This document shows, one piece after another, positions 1-6,105 of a stretch of 10,356 bases of DNA; the first letter of the stretch is position 1; the number at the start of each line of letters is the position of its first letter. This DNA is from MGOM01 sp035455265 (GTDB taxonomy: Bacteria; Chloroflexota; Anaerolineae; Anaerolineales; E44-bin32). The notes beneath the pieces were generated by a model. The model had not been told where the DNA came from. It did no database searches and saw only the letters and a list, made by a program, of their open reading frames with translations. The DNA is taken from contig DATIFK010000051.1 of assembly GCA_035455265.1 (NCBI GenBank), positions 1-10,356 of the forward strand, given 5' to 3'. The position numbers and the translations under genes are program-made.

Positions 1-456
1 GATGTCCGAGAGGTAGTGCAGGCCCATCGCCACGCGCGAGAGCGCGACGAGCGGGGCCCACAGGATCAGGGCGACCGCCAGCGCCGGCGAGCCCCAGGCG
101 GCGGCCAGCACCGCCAGCAGGACGGCGCGGGCCGCGTGGCCCGAGGGGAAAGAGTGCGGATCCGTTGTCCGGTAGATGGCCCCCCATTCCCCTTCCGGGC
201 GTCGGCGCCGGATCAACAGCTTGATCGCCAGGACGACCACCGCCAGCCCGGCGATAGCCGCCAGAGTCCTCAGGGCGTCGAGGCGCGCCGGGGGCGATCC
301 GGCGGCGGCCACGATCAACAGCCCCAACGCCCAGAACCATGAGTCGCCCGAATGCGCCAGCACCGCGGCGACGGCCCGGGGGAGCCTCTGGCTGTCCTGA
401 AGCCGCAGCGCCTGGGACCATGCGGCGTCGCGCTCGAGCCACGCGTCACGCGTCAC
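1..456 (-). CDS. PAP2-family membrane phosphatase, C-terminus cut by window edge
   Basis: Translating the minus strand from 456 gives about 152 residues of a type 2 phosphatidic acid phosphatase (PAP2) protein, a membrane enzyme family that removes phosphate from lipid phosphates such as phosphatidate or undecaprenyl diphosphate. All three family motifs are visible: K-x6-RP (KLLIRRRRP), PSGH (FPSGHAARAV) and SR-x5-H-x3-D (SRVAMGLHYLSD). An N-terminal LAHSGDSWFW stretch is followed by hydrophobic segments. The reading frame is still open at base 1, so the end of the protein is missing. The start is a GTG at 456-454 that overlaps the TGA of the upstream nucleotidyltransferase (GTGA), which implies translational coupling. 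No ATG is available in frame near there. The substrate cannot be told from the sequence. Sharing an operon with a nucleotidyltransferase hints at lipid or polyprenyl phosphate metabolism, but this is inference. Confidence 0.9.
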   Translation of the reverse strand, partial: MTRDAWLERDAAWSQALRLQDSQRLPRAVAAVLAHSGDSWFWALGLLIVAAAGSPPARLDALRTLAAIAGLAVVVLAIKLLIRRRRPEGEWGAIYRTTDPHSFPSGHAARAVLLAVLAAAWGSPALAVALILWAPLVALSRVAMGLHYLSDI

Positions 457-1232
457 GCGCCGCCTCCGGCCCGCGCCGCCATGTCCTGGCGCACGAGTTC
501 CAACTGGTGCGGCTTGTCGACGTCCATCCCCAGCTCGGCGTAGGGCGACAGATGCACGCGCGCCTGAAGCCCGAGACGGCGGCTGACCAACCGCTCGGCC
601 AGCGGGATCGTCAGCTGGCGGCTGATGAGAAGGAGCAGCGTATCGAATCCCAGCAGCGCCGCTTGCCGGAGGGCGCTCTTGCGCGCCCCCACCAGCTTCT
701 GCCACAAATCGCGGCGGGCCACGATCGAGGTGCGCGCCACGTTCAGGTCCCCGCCGCAGAGATCGTGGCCCCGGATCTTCACGTAGGAGCGATGGGAGCC
801 GGGGTAGCGGGCTTCCATCACGCTGCGCTCGACGGCAACGTAGTCGAAATCCGCTTGAGCCTCCAGGGCGACGCGCACTCGCCAATCGACCATCTCCGTG
901 GTGACGCCGGGAATGTCAACGGAGGCGATCACCGCGAAGGGCTCCGCCGGGGCCAGATCGCGGGCGCGGCCGATTCCGGTCAGGGCATTGTCCATCAGGC
1001 CGCCCTGATCGGGAAGGAAGGTCAGGCGCTTGCGGGCGCGCAAGCGCGACTCGGCGTCCAGGCCGACGATGATCAAGCCGTCGACGTAGCTCGACCCGTC
1101 GAGCGCGTCGACCACCCACTGAGCCATCGGTTTCCCGGCGATGTCGAGCAGCGCTTTGGGGCGGCCGCCGGCGGCTTGGTAGAGAGGGTCTTCCGGTCCC
1201 GGGATGCCCCCGGCCATGAGGACGGCTTGCAT
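453..1232 (-). CDS. MobA-like nucleotidyltransferase (NTP transferase domain)
   Basis: A 259-residue protein with the glycosyltransferase-A-like NTP transferase fold, the family that transfers NMP from an NTP to sugar phosphates, alcohol phosphates or molybdopterin. It opens with the nucleotide-binding loop QAVLMAGGIPGP, followed by RPKALLDIAGKPM (residues 24-36, with the expected lysine). SVDIP near 104-108 is the likely metal-binding aspartate, and a C-terminal GMDVDKPHQLELV (235-247) is typical of the fold. The C-terminal half has no specific marker I recognise, so the substrate is unknown. The start ATG at 1232 is supported by a good GGAGG (plus-strand cctcc at 1241-1245) eight bases upstream. 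That site lies inside the end of the preceding gene, whose stop is only four bases away. Its own stop overlaps the PAP2 start. Molybdenum cofactor use is not supported by any neighbour. Confidence 0.85.
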   Translation of the reverse strand: MQAVLMAGGIPGPEDPLYQAAGGRPKALLDIAGKPMAQWVVDALDGSSYVDGLIIVGLDAESRLRARKRLTFLPDQGGLMDNALTGIGRARDLAPAEPFAVIASVDIPGVTTEMVDWRVRVALEAQADFDYVAVERSVMEARYPGSHRSYVKIRGHDLCGGDLNVARTSIVARRDLWQKLVGARKSALRQAALLGFDTLLLLISRQLTIPLAERLVSRRLGLQARVHLSPYAELGMDVDKPHQLELVRQDMAARAGGGA

Positions 1233-1236
1233 GGCG

Positions 1237-1638
1237 TCAACCTCCGTGCGGCCGCCGCCGGAGCGGCGGCGGGGCTACGAATCCGTGACGTCTCAGCCAG
1301 GCCTGGGACGGCGACCAGGCGAACCGATCGAGGTCGACGCGGCCGGCGGCGTCGACGCGAATCCCTTCGCGTCGCAGCAAGGCGCGCTGCAACTCGACCC
1401 CGCCGGCGAGCCGTGGGCTGATCCGGCCCGTGGCTCCCACGACGCGGTGCCAGGGCACGTCGTCGGGGCAGCGCGCCATGGCATAGCCCACCCAGCGGGC
1501 ACGGATTCGCCGAAACGCCGCCGCCGAGAGGCCCGACGGCTGGGGCAGCAGCGATGCGATGTCCCCGTAGGTCATGACCCGGCCGGACGGAATCCTGCGT
1601 ACGATGGCGAAGACACCTTGATCGAATGCCGACGGCAC
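1237..1638 (-). CDS. MGMT-family alkyltransferase-like (ATL) DNA-binding protein
   Basis: A 133-residue protein matching the DNA-binding domain of O6-methylguanine-DNA methyltransferases (IPSGRVMTYGDIASL near residues 16-30; ARWVGYAMARCPDDVPWHRVVGATGRIS near 47-74; ELQRALLRREG). The alkyl-accepting cysteine of the PCHRV motif is replaced by tryptophan (W63 in PWHRVV). In known ATL proteins this means the protein binds O6-alkylguanine without repairing it and flags the lesion for nucleotide excision repair. Tyr24 and an arginine in RARWVG (the likely base-flipping arginine finger) are retained. The loop before that arginine (PQPSGLSAAAFRRI) is longer than in short ATLs. The only usable upstream start is GTG at 1638, because a stop lies just above it at 1653. 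The Shine-Dalgarno is weak. It sits 12 bp after the upstream gene and 4 bp before the nucleotidyltransferase, so it is probably in the same operon. Confidence 0.88.
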   Translation of the reverse strand: MPSAFDQGVFAIVRRIPSGRVMTYGDIASLLPQPSGLSAAAFRRIRARWVGYAMARCPDDVPWHRVVGATGRISPRLAGGVELQRALLRREGIRVDAAGRVDLDRFAWSPSQAWLRRHGFVAPPPLRRRPHGG

Positions 1639-1650
1639 GACCGACGCCGT

Positions 1651-2550
1651 TCAGTTCAGCTGCTGGAGCTGTGGTTCCATCCGCAGGCGCGCCAGCATGT
1701 CTTTCAGCTCGTCGTGAGTCAAAGGGCGCCCCTTTCCGGCGACAGCCACCAGGGCGGCCTCCATCATATTGGTGCCGAACGAGCGGCCCTCAAGCCGCGG
1801 CGTCGAGGTGACGAGGTAGCGCACGCCCGCCTGACGGAACAGCTCGACGTCCTCTTCCGTCGTTGTGTTGGTGGCGATGATCTTCCCGTCCAGACGGTCC
1901 GGCATGTAGCGCTTGATGTAGTGCGCGTCCCCGGCGATGACACCGGCCCAGGCATAGTAATTGCCCCACTTGGGGGTGCGCTTCTCCTGCTTCTCCCCGA
2001 TCGGATAGACCCACGCGAAGGGCAGGCGGCCGGCGATGGGCATGATGATCGCCGCCAGAGTCTTGACGGCGCGCGCCGATCGCAGGGGGATCGGGATCCC
2101 GAGGGCGAAGATCAGGTCGCCGAAGATGCACTCGTAACCGGCCTTCAAGAACGACATCGACATACCCCATCGGTCGGCGCCGCCCGTCATCAGGACGCGG
2201 CGCACGGGGACGGCGTCGCGGATGTGCTCGTCGATGAACTGCGCCAGACGGCCCTCGAGCGTGTTCTTGAGGCCGGCTCCGTCGACCACCGGGGTCTTCT
2301 TCACGCCTTCGATCATGAACTGGACCGAATGCAGCGGATACCACTTGCCGTCGACCAGCAGGCCCAGATCGGCGCCGCCGACGCCGAAGGCGTCGACCTT
2401 CCCGTCCATCTCGGTGTACAGCGCGGCCGCCTTCTTCATGTCGCCGTCGGTCCCGATGCGCTCGATCCGCACGCGTTCGCCGAGCAGGGTGATCTCGACG
2501 GCTTTGTCCCGCTTGGATGAGCCGATGCTGATGCTGACGGCGCGTTTCAT
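1651..2550 (-). CDS. Conserved protein of the quinate 5-dehydrogenase-labelled family
   Basis: A 299-residue soluble protein beginning MKRAVSISIGSSKRDKAVEI. It contains long conserved-looking stretches: RIGTDGDMKKAA (31-42), VDAFGVGGADLGL (52-64), KKTPVVDGAGLKNTLEGR (84-101), DRWGM (126-130), FGDLIFALGIPIPLRS (143-158), YPIGEKQEKR (182-191), NTTTEEDVELFRQAGVRYLVTSTPRLEGRSFGTNMMEA (228-265). From memory, homologues with these motifs are commonly labelled quinate 5-dehydrogenase. I see no clear Rossmann-type signature that proves a dehydrogenase, so the function should be treated as unproven. The reading frame extends 19 codons further up, but the start at 2550 is preferred: it has GGAG five bases upstream (2556-2559 on the plus strand) and the shared N-terminus, and the extension would run across the promoter. 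It is the first gene of the left operon. Confidence 0.78.
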   Translation of the reverse strand: MKRAVSISIGSSKRDKAVEITLLGERVRIERIGTDGDMKKAAALYTEMDGKVDAFGVGGADLGLLVDGKWYPLHSVQFMIEGVKKTPVVDGAGLKNTLEGRLAQFIDEHIRDAVPVRRVLMTGGADRWGMSMSFLKAGYECIFGDLIFALGIPIPLRSARAVKTLAAIIMPIAGRLPFAWVYPIGEKQEKRTPKWGNYYAWAGVIAGDAHYIKRYMPDRLDGKIIATNTTTEEDVELFRQAGVRYLVTSTPRLEGRSFGTNMMEAALVAVAGKGRPLTHDELKDMLARLRMEPQLQQLN

Positions 2551-2578
2551 GGGTGCTCCGAACGGCGAATGGGTCTCA

Positions 2579-2607
2579 ACTCTACTGCCGGTGGGAGGAT
2601 GCGTCAA
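2579..2607 (-). promoter_or_regulatory. Sigma-70-like promoter for the left minus-strand operon
   Basis: Read on the minus strand, TTGACG (2607-2602, five of six matches to the -35 consensus) is followed by a 17-bp spacer and TAGAGT (2584-2579, four of six matches to the -10 consensus). Transcription would start near 2572, giving a short leader of about 20 bases before the ATG at 2550. The position and spacing fit well. No operator-like palindrome is evident around it. Confidence 0.6.
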
Positions 2608-2622
2608 TGAGGAGGGATGAGA

Positions 2623-2952
2623 CCCTCACCCCCGACCCCTTACACGCGCAGCGGGAGAGGGGAAGAGAGGATCGAGGAGGGAGCGAGACCTTCGACTGCG
2701 CCAGCCTCGGCTTCGCCATAGCCTGTCGGGCTCAGGCAGATCCCCTCCTCAAACCTCCGCGCCGCGATCAGGGGCGGGTGCGGTGCGCCCTCACCCCCGG
2801 CCCCTTGCACGCGCAGCAGGAAAGGGGAAGAGAGGATCGAGGAGGGAGCGAGACCCTCGCCTGCGCCAGCCTCGGCTTCGCCATAGCCTGTCGGGCTCAG
2901 GGAGATCCCCTCCTCAAACCTCCGCGCCGCGATCAGGGGCAGTGGTGGGAGG
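2623..2952. repeat. Two tandem copies of a 165-bp repeat unit
   Basis: Two head-to-tail units start with CCCTCACCCCC at 2623 and at 2788, and a third start occurs at 2953, so the period is exactly 165 bp both times. By eye the first roughly 150 positions differ at only about seven sites, and the last dozen bases diverge more. Each unit carries a CCCCTT...GCGCAGC...AGGGG end that is a decayed form of the hairpin seen perfectly at 2966-2992. Each also carries an inner inverted pair GAGGAGGG / CCCTCCTC. Because 165 is a multiple of three, the plus-strand frame stays open across both copies (55-residue repeats starting TLTPDPLHAQ and ALTPGPLHAQ). I judge this non-coding, since there is no good start, domain or natural composition. 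This is the largest gene-free stretch in the window (about 2551-3115). Confidence 0.88.
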
Positions 2953-2992
2953 CCCTCACCCCCAGCCCCTCTCCCGCGCAGCGGGAGAGGGG
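2953..2992. repeat. Partial third repeat copy with perfect 12-bp hairpin
   Basis: This copy begins CCCTCACCCCCAG and then forms a perfect stem: CCCCTCTCCCGC at 2966-2977 pairs with GCGGGAGAGGGG at 2981-2992 around a GCA loop. The sequence after it does not continue the 165-bp unit. It looks like the intact form of the palindromic end that is degraded in the two upstream copies. No T-run follows on either strand, so a terminator role is not obvious. Confidence 0.85.
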
Positions 2993-3085
2993 AGAGTTGC
3001 GAGAAGTCCGCTTCAGCGGGGTAGAGGTAGGGGAGATCCTAGTGAGGGAAGGGAGTTCGGCCCTGCCCTCTCCTGGATCAATGTT
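2993..3085. other. Gene-free spacer between inverted repeat ends
   Basis: About 90 bases between the two oppositely oriented hairpin ends. It is purine-rich in its middle and contains only a small CCGC-TTCA-GCGG hairpin near 3009-3020. I see no start signal, promoter or RNA motif. It may be the internal part of one repeat element bounded by 2953-2992 and 3086-3129, which is inference. Confidence 0.45.
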
Positions 3086-3129
3086 CCCCCTCTCCCGCCT
3101 TTGCGGGAGAGGGGGCTAGGGGGTGAGGG
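3086..3129. repeat. Inverted copy of the repeat end, with 13-bp hairpin overlapping the MFS stop
   Basis: CCCCCTCTCCCGC (3086-3098) pairs perfectly with GCGGGAGAGGGGG (3103-3115) across a CTTT loop. It is followed by CTAGGGGGTGAGGG (3116-3129), which is the reverse complement of the CCCTCACCCCC-type start of the upstream copies. The element is therefore inverted relative to 2953-2992. It overlaps the last codons and the TAG stop of the MFS gene. As a hairpin directly after a stop it could help end transcription or protect the mRNA 3' end, but no T-tract follows. Confidence 0.85.
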
Positions 3130-4369
3130 TTGCCGCTGCCACGGGCTCACTGCCGCTGTAGTCGAGGAGCTGAGGGAACCGCAAGCGGACCCACAGCACG
3201 GCCAGCAGGCAGCCGAGGCCTCCGGTGACGACCGAAAGCGGCGCGCCCCACAACTGGGCGACCAGGCCGGCTTCCATTTCGCCCAGCTGCGGCCCGCCCA
3301 TGAAGAAGATCTGGTTGACGCTGGTCATCCGCCCGCGCAGCGCATCCGGCGTGCGCAGCTGGCGAATGGTGTTGCGGATGATCATGCTGATGCCGTCGGT
3401 GGCGCCCGTCACGGCCAGGGCCAGGAAGGTGAGCCAGAAGGATCGCGACACCCCGAAGACGACCGTGGCCACACCGAAGCCGGTCACGGCCGTCAGCAGC
3501 GTGCGGCCTTGAGACGTAATCTGCCGCCCCAACGCCACGACCATGGCCGCCCCGGCGGCGCCGATCGCCGGAGCCGCCACCAGCCAGCCGTAGCCGATGG
3601 CGCCGACGCCCAGGATCTGGCGGGCGAAGATCGGCAGCAGGGCTGTCGCCGAGGAGAAGAACGTGGCGAAGAAATCCAACAGCATCGTCGACAGGATGAT
3701 CGGCTCGGACCGGACGAAACCCAACCCTTCCACGACGTCGCGCACGAAGGCCCGCGGCCCGGTGGGGCGATGTTCGGAGCGGACCTTCTCTTGCGGCACG
3801 TCACCCATCCGGATCAAAGCCACGATCACCGCCAGGTACGTCAGCGCGTTGATGAGGTAGGCGAAGGCGATGCCCAGTCGCGCCAGCACGAGCCCGCCCA
3901 GCGCCGGCCCGGCGATCGAGCCGATCTGGAAGGCGATCGACGTCAGGCTGAAGGCGTTGGTCAGATCCTGGCGCTCCACCAGGTTGGGCACCAGCGACTG
4001 GCGCGCCGGCAGGTCGAAGGTGCCCGTCGCCGCCAGCAGCGCCACGATGAGGTAGACAACGCCCAAGGAATCCCGCCCCAGCCAGGTCAGCACAGCCAGC
4101 AGGGTGGACAGCAGGGCCAAACCCGCCTGGGTCACGAACATCAGGCGGCGCCGATTGAACGTGTCGGCGGCGACGCCGGCGATCAAGGAGAACACCAACA
4201 CCGGAACGACGCGCGCCAACCCGACGGCTCCCAGGGCGATCGGATGGGGACTGAGTTGGTTGACGTGCCACAGGATGGCGGCGTTCTGCATCTGCGTGCC
4301 GGCGACCGAGATCAGCAGGCCCGACCACAGTAGACGAAAGCGACGATGCCTGAGTGCGGGTGGATACAT
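3116..4369 (-). CDS. MFS transporter (EntS/MFS_3-like exporter)
   Basis: A 417-residue polytopic membrane protein with roughly twelve hydrophobic segments, the usual length for the major facilitator superfamily. It starts with RHRRFRLLWSGLLISVAGTQMQNAA, has the loop 2-3 motif GVAADTFNRRRLM (65-77), a GTFDLPARQSLVPNLV segment (116-131), and RTPDALRGRMTSVNQIFF (339-356). These are hallmarks of the MFS_3 group that includes the enterobactin exporter EntS and many uncharacterised drug-type exporters. The substrate is not predictable. The ATG at 4369 lies 18 bases after the nadE stop and has no clear Shine-Dalgarno, so it probably depends on the upstream operon. The C-terminal residues TLTP and the TAG stop are encoded by the inverted interspersed repeat at 3086-3129, so the original C-terminus may have been different. 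Confidence 0.9.
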   Translation of the reverse strand: MYPPALRHRRFRLLWSGLLISVAGTQMQNAAILWHVNQLSPHPIALGAVGLARVVPVLVFSLIAGVAADTFNRRRLMFVTQAGLALLSTLLAVLTWLGRDSLGVVYLIVALLAATGTFDLPARQSLVPNLVERQDLTNAFSLTSIAFQIGSIAGPALGGLVLARLGIAFAYLINALTYLAVIVALIRMGDVPQEKVRSEHRPTGPRAFVRDVVEGLGFVRSEPIILSTMLLDFFATFFSSATALLPIFARQILGVGAIGYGWLVAAPAIGAAGAAMVVALGRQITSQGRTLLTAVTGFGVATVVFGVSRSFWLTFLALAVTGATDGISMIIRNTIRQLRTPDALRGRMTSVNQIFFMGGPQLGEMEAGLVAQLWGAPLSVVTGGLGCLLAVLWVRLRFPQLLDYSGSEPVAAATLTP

Positions 4370-4387
4370 GCGGGGCCGGAAGGGCGA

Positions 4388-5224
4388 CTAAGTGCCCCAG
4401 TCCCGCATGTAGAGGAAGTCGTAGCCGACGGTGCGGTTGCTCAGCTTGGCGATGGGCGGCTGCATGCGCTTGTACTGCGTACGGCGAATGCGGTCGAGAA
4501 CGCCCTCGACGAAGGATCGCTCGAAGCCGGCCGCGACCACTTCGTCGGGCGAACGGCGCTCGTCGACGAGAAGGAAGAGGAGCCGATCGACATCGGCGTA
4601 GGTGAAGCCCAGCTCGCCTTCGTCGGTCTGGCCCGGCCAGAGATCGGCCGAGGGAGGCTTGGCCAGAATGGACTCGGACACGCCCAGGTGGCGCGCCAGC
4701 TGACGCACCTGCGTCTTGTAGAGATCTCCCAGCGGATTGAGGGCGCAGGCCGAATCGCCGTACAACGTGGTGTAGCCCAGCAGGACTTCCGTCTTGTTCC
4801 CGGTGCCCACCACCAGGCCGCCGAACTCGGCCGACTGATCGTAGAGAACGATCATGCGCAGCCGGGCGAGGATGTTGCCGCGGCGGACTCGGTCCCCTTC
4901 CGGGACGAGGTGGAGCAGCGGCTCCGCCGCCTCGGTGATGGAGAAGGTGCGCGCCGCCACGCCGGAGGCCCGGATCACCGCCTCAGCGTCGTCGAGGGAC
5001 GCGGCCGGCGAAGTCCGGAACGGCATGCGCAGGGCCAGGACGTTCTCCGGTCCGAGAGCCTGTGCCGCCAGCAGGCACGACACGGCCGAGTCGAGGCCGC
5101 CGGACACGGCCACCACGCCGCGCTTGAACCCGGCCCGGTGGATCTCGCTGCGAATGAAATCCGTCAAGATGCGGCGGGCGAGCTCGGGGTCGATTTCGAG
5201 GGATGGCGAGGGAGGCGTCGTCAT
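4388..5224 (-). CDS. nadE: NAD+ synthetase, synthetase subunit
   Basis: A 278-residue cytosolic enzyme that amidates nicotinic acid adenine dinucleotide to NAD+ using ATP, the last step of NAD biosynthesis. The ATP pyrophosphatase P-loop SGGLDSA is at 41-47, followed by LRMPFRTSPAASLDDA (65-80). The deamido-NAD and ATP site region is GTGNKTEVLLGYTTLYGDSACALNPLGDLYKTQVRQLA (140-177). KPPSADLWPGQTDEGELGFTYADVD (189-213) is also characteristic. It has only the synthetase domain. The preceding gene encodes a nitrilase-type amidohydrolase, and its TGA overlaps this ATG by 4 bp (5221-5224). That suggests the pair forms a two-subunit glutamine-dependent enzyme, with ammonia made next door. The Shine-Dalgarno is weak, consistent with coupling. 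The MFS gene follows 18 bases later. Confidence 0.94.
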   Translation of the reverse strand: MTTPPSPSLEIDPELARRILTDFIRSEIHRAGFKRGVVAVSGGLDSAVSCLLAAQALGPENVLALRMPFRTSPAASLDDAEAVIRASGVAARTFSITEAAEPLLHLVPEGDRVRRGNILARLRMIVLYDQSAEFGGLVVGTGNKTEVLLGYTTLYGDSACALNPLGDLYKTQVRQLARHLGVSESILAKPPSADLWPGQTDEGELGFTYADVDRLLFLLVDERRSPDEVVAAGFERSFVEGVLDRIRRTQYKRMQPPIAKLSNRTVGYDFLYMRDWGT

Positions 5225-6105
5225 GTTGCGCCGTGCCCTGATCCTCCCGATGAGCCCGATCGCTGCAAACGGTCCAGTTCACGGACGATCAGGTCCGGCC
5301 GTTCATCGCGCAGCAAGGGCAGCCGGCTTCGTAATCGAGCCACTTCGGCCAGGTCGATTTCAGCCAGAGTGACCGCTTCTTCGAAGAACGGGCCCTGGGC
5401 CAGTCGGCGGCCATCGGGGGCGAACACGCTGGCGGCGCCCCAGAACGTCAGCCCATCCTCGAGGCCGACGCGATTGGTTTGAGCCACGAAGATGGAGAAG
5501 AGCTGGGCATAGGCATGGCTGATGTCTTCGACCCAGCGCGCCGATTCCAGGCCGGTTTCCGCCGCCAGGCCGCGACCGGGAGAGGCGGACACACACACGA
5601 GCATCTCGGCCCCGTCGAGCCACAGGAGGTACGGCGGGGAGACGTGCCAGAAGTCTTCGCAGATGAGCAGGCCCATGCGTCCGAAGCGCGTGGTGAATCC
5701 GCGCGCGGTCGAGCCGACGCCAAAGAAGCGGCCGTCCTGAAACAGTCCGTAGGTTGGCAAGTAGATCTTGCGGTGGATGTGGACGACCTCGCCCTGAGAA
5801 AGGTAGGCCGAGCTGATGTACAAACGGTGGGCGTCATCGTCCTCGACGAAGCCGGCGACGATGTCCAGTTCGCGGCTGGCTTCGAGCAACCGGCGCAGGG
5901 CGGGAGGGTCGGCGGCTGGTCGCATGGCCACCGTCGGCGCCAGGTCCTGCAGCATGTAGCCGGTCAGCGAGAGCTCGGGGAAGACGATGAGATCGGCGCC
6001 GCGGGCGTGGGCGTCCGCCGCCAGGGCCAGGTGCTTCTCCAGGTTGGCGGGGACGTCGCCGAGGCGGGTGTTGATCTGAGCCAATGCCAACGTCAGGGTG
6101 GTCAT
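5221..6105 (-). CDS. Nitrilase-superfamily amidohydrolase, probable glutaminase partner of NadE
   Basis: A 294-residue carbon-nitrogen hydrolase. The catalytic triad is recognisable: Glu44 in FPELSLTGY, Lys113 in HRKIYLPTYGLFQDGRFF and Cys149 in GLLICEDFWH. The TYGLFQDGRFF and ICEDFWH context resembles the glutaminase domain of fused glutamine-dependent NAD+ synthetases, where this domain hydrolyses glutamine and channels ammonia to the synthetase. Here that domain is a separate gene directly before nadE, overlapping it by four bases. Its own ATG at 6105 overlaps the TGA of the Lgt-like gene (ATGA). By itself the sequence could also be read as a generic aliphatic amidase or omega-amidase. The nadE adjacency makes the glutaminase role much more likely, but that role is inferred. 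Confidence 0.9.
   Translation of the reverse strand: MTTLTLALAQINTRLGDVPANLEKHLALAADAHARGADLIVFPELSLTGYMLQDLAPTVAMRPAADPPALRRLLEASRELDIVAGFVEDDDAHRLYISSAYLSQGEVVHIHRKIYLPTYGLFQDGRFFGVGSTARGFTTRFGRMGLLICEDFWHVSPPYLLWLDGAEMLVCVSASPGRGLAAETGLESARWVEDISHAYAQLFSIFVAQTNRVGLEDGLTFWGAASVFAPDGRRLAQGPFFEEAVTLAEIDLAEVARLRSRLPLLRDERPDLIVRELDRLQRSGSSGGSGHGAT

Noticed and set aside
453..1232. Assignment as mobA (molybdenum cofactor guanylyltransferase)
   Set aside because: Only the general NTP-transferase fold motifs are seen, and no molybdopterin genes are present, so the specific symbol is not justified.
1204..2520. 438-codon plus-strand frame across two minus-strand genes
   Set aside because: It spans the ATL and conserved-protein genes in antisense and has no recognisable features. 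The minus-strand genes have motifs, ribosome sites and a promoter.
2553..3119. Open plus-strand frame of 188 residues with two 55-residue repeats
   Set aside because: The frame stays open because the repeat length is a multiple of three. The translation has no recognisable domain, no convincing start, and lies wholly in the non-coding repeat block.
2623..3129. CRISPR array or tandem-repeat array with spacers
   Set aside because: There are only two full 165-bp units with no short repeat and unique-spacer alternation, and no cas genes are nearby.
2783..4333. 516-codon plus-strand frame opposite the MFS gene
   Set aside because: The translation is low-complexity, rich in Arg, Gln, Gly and His, with no domain. 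It is a shadow of the MFS gene and the repeats.
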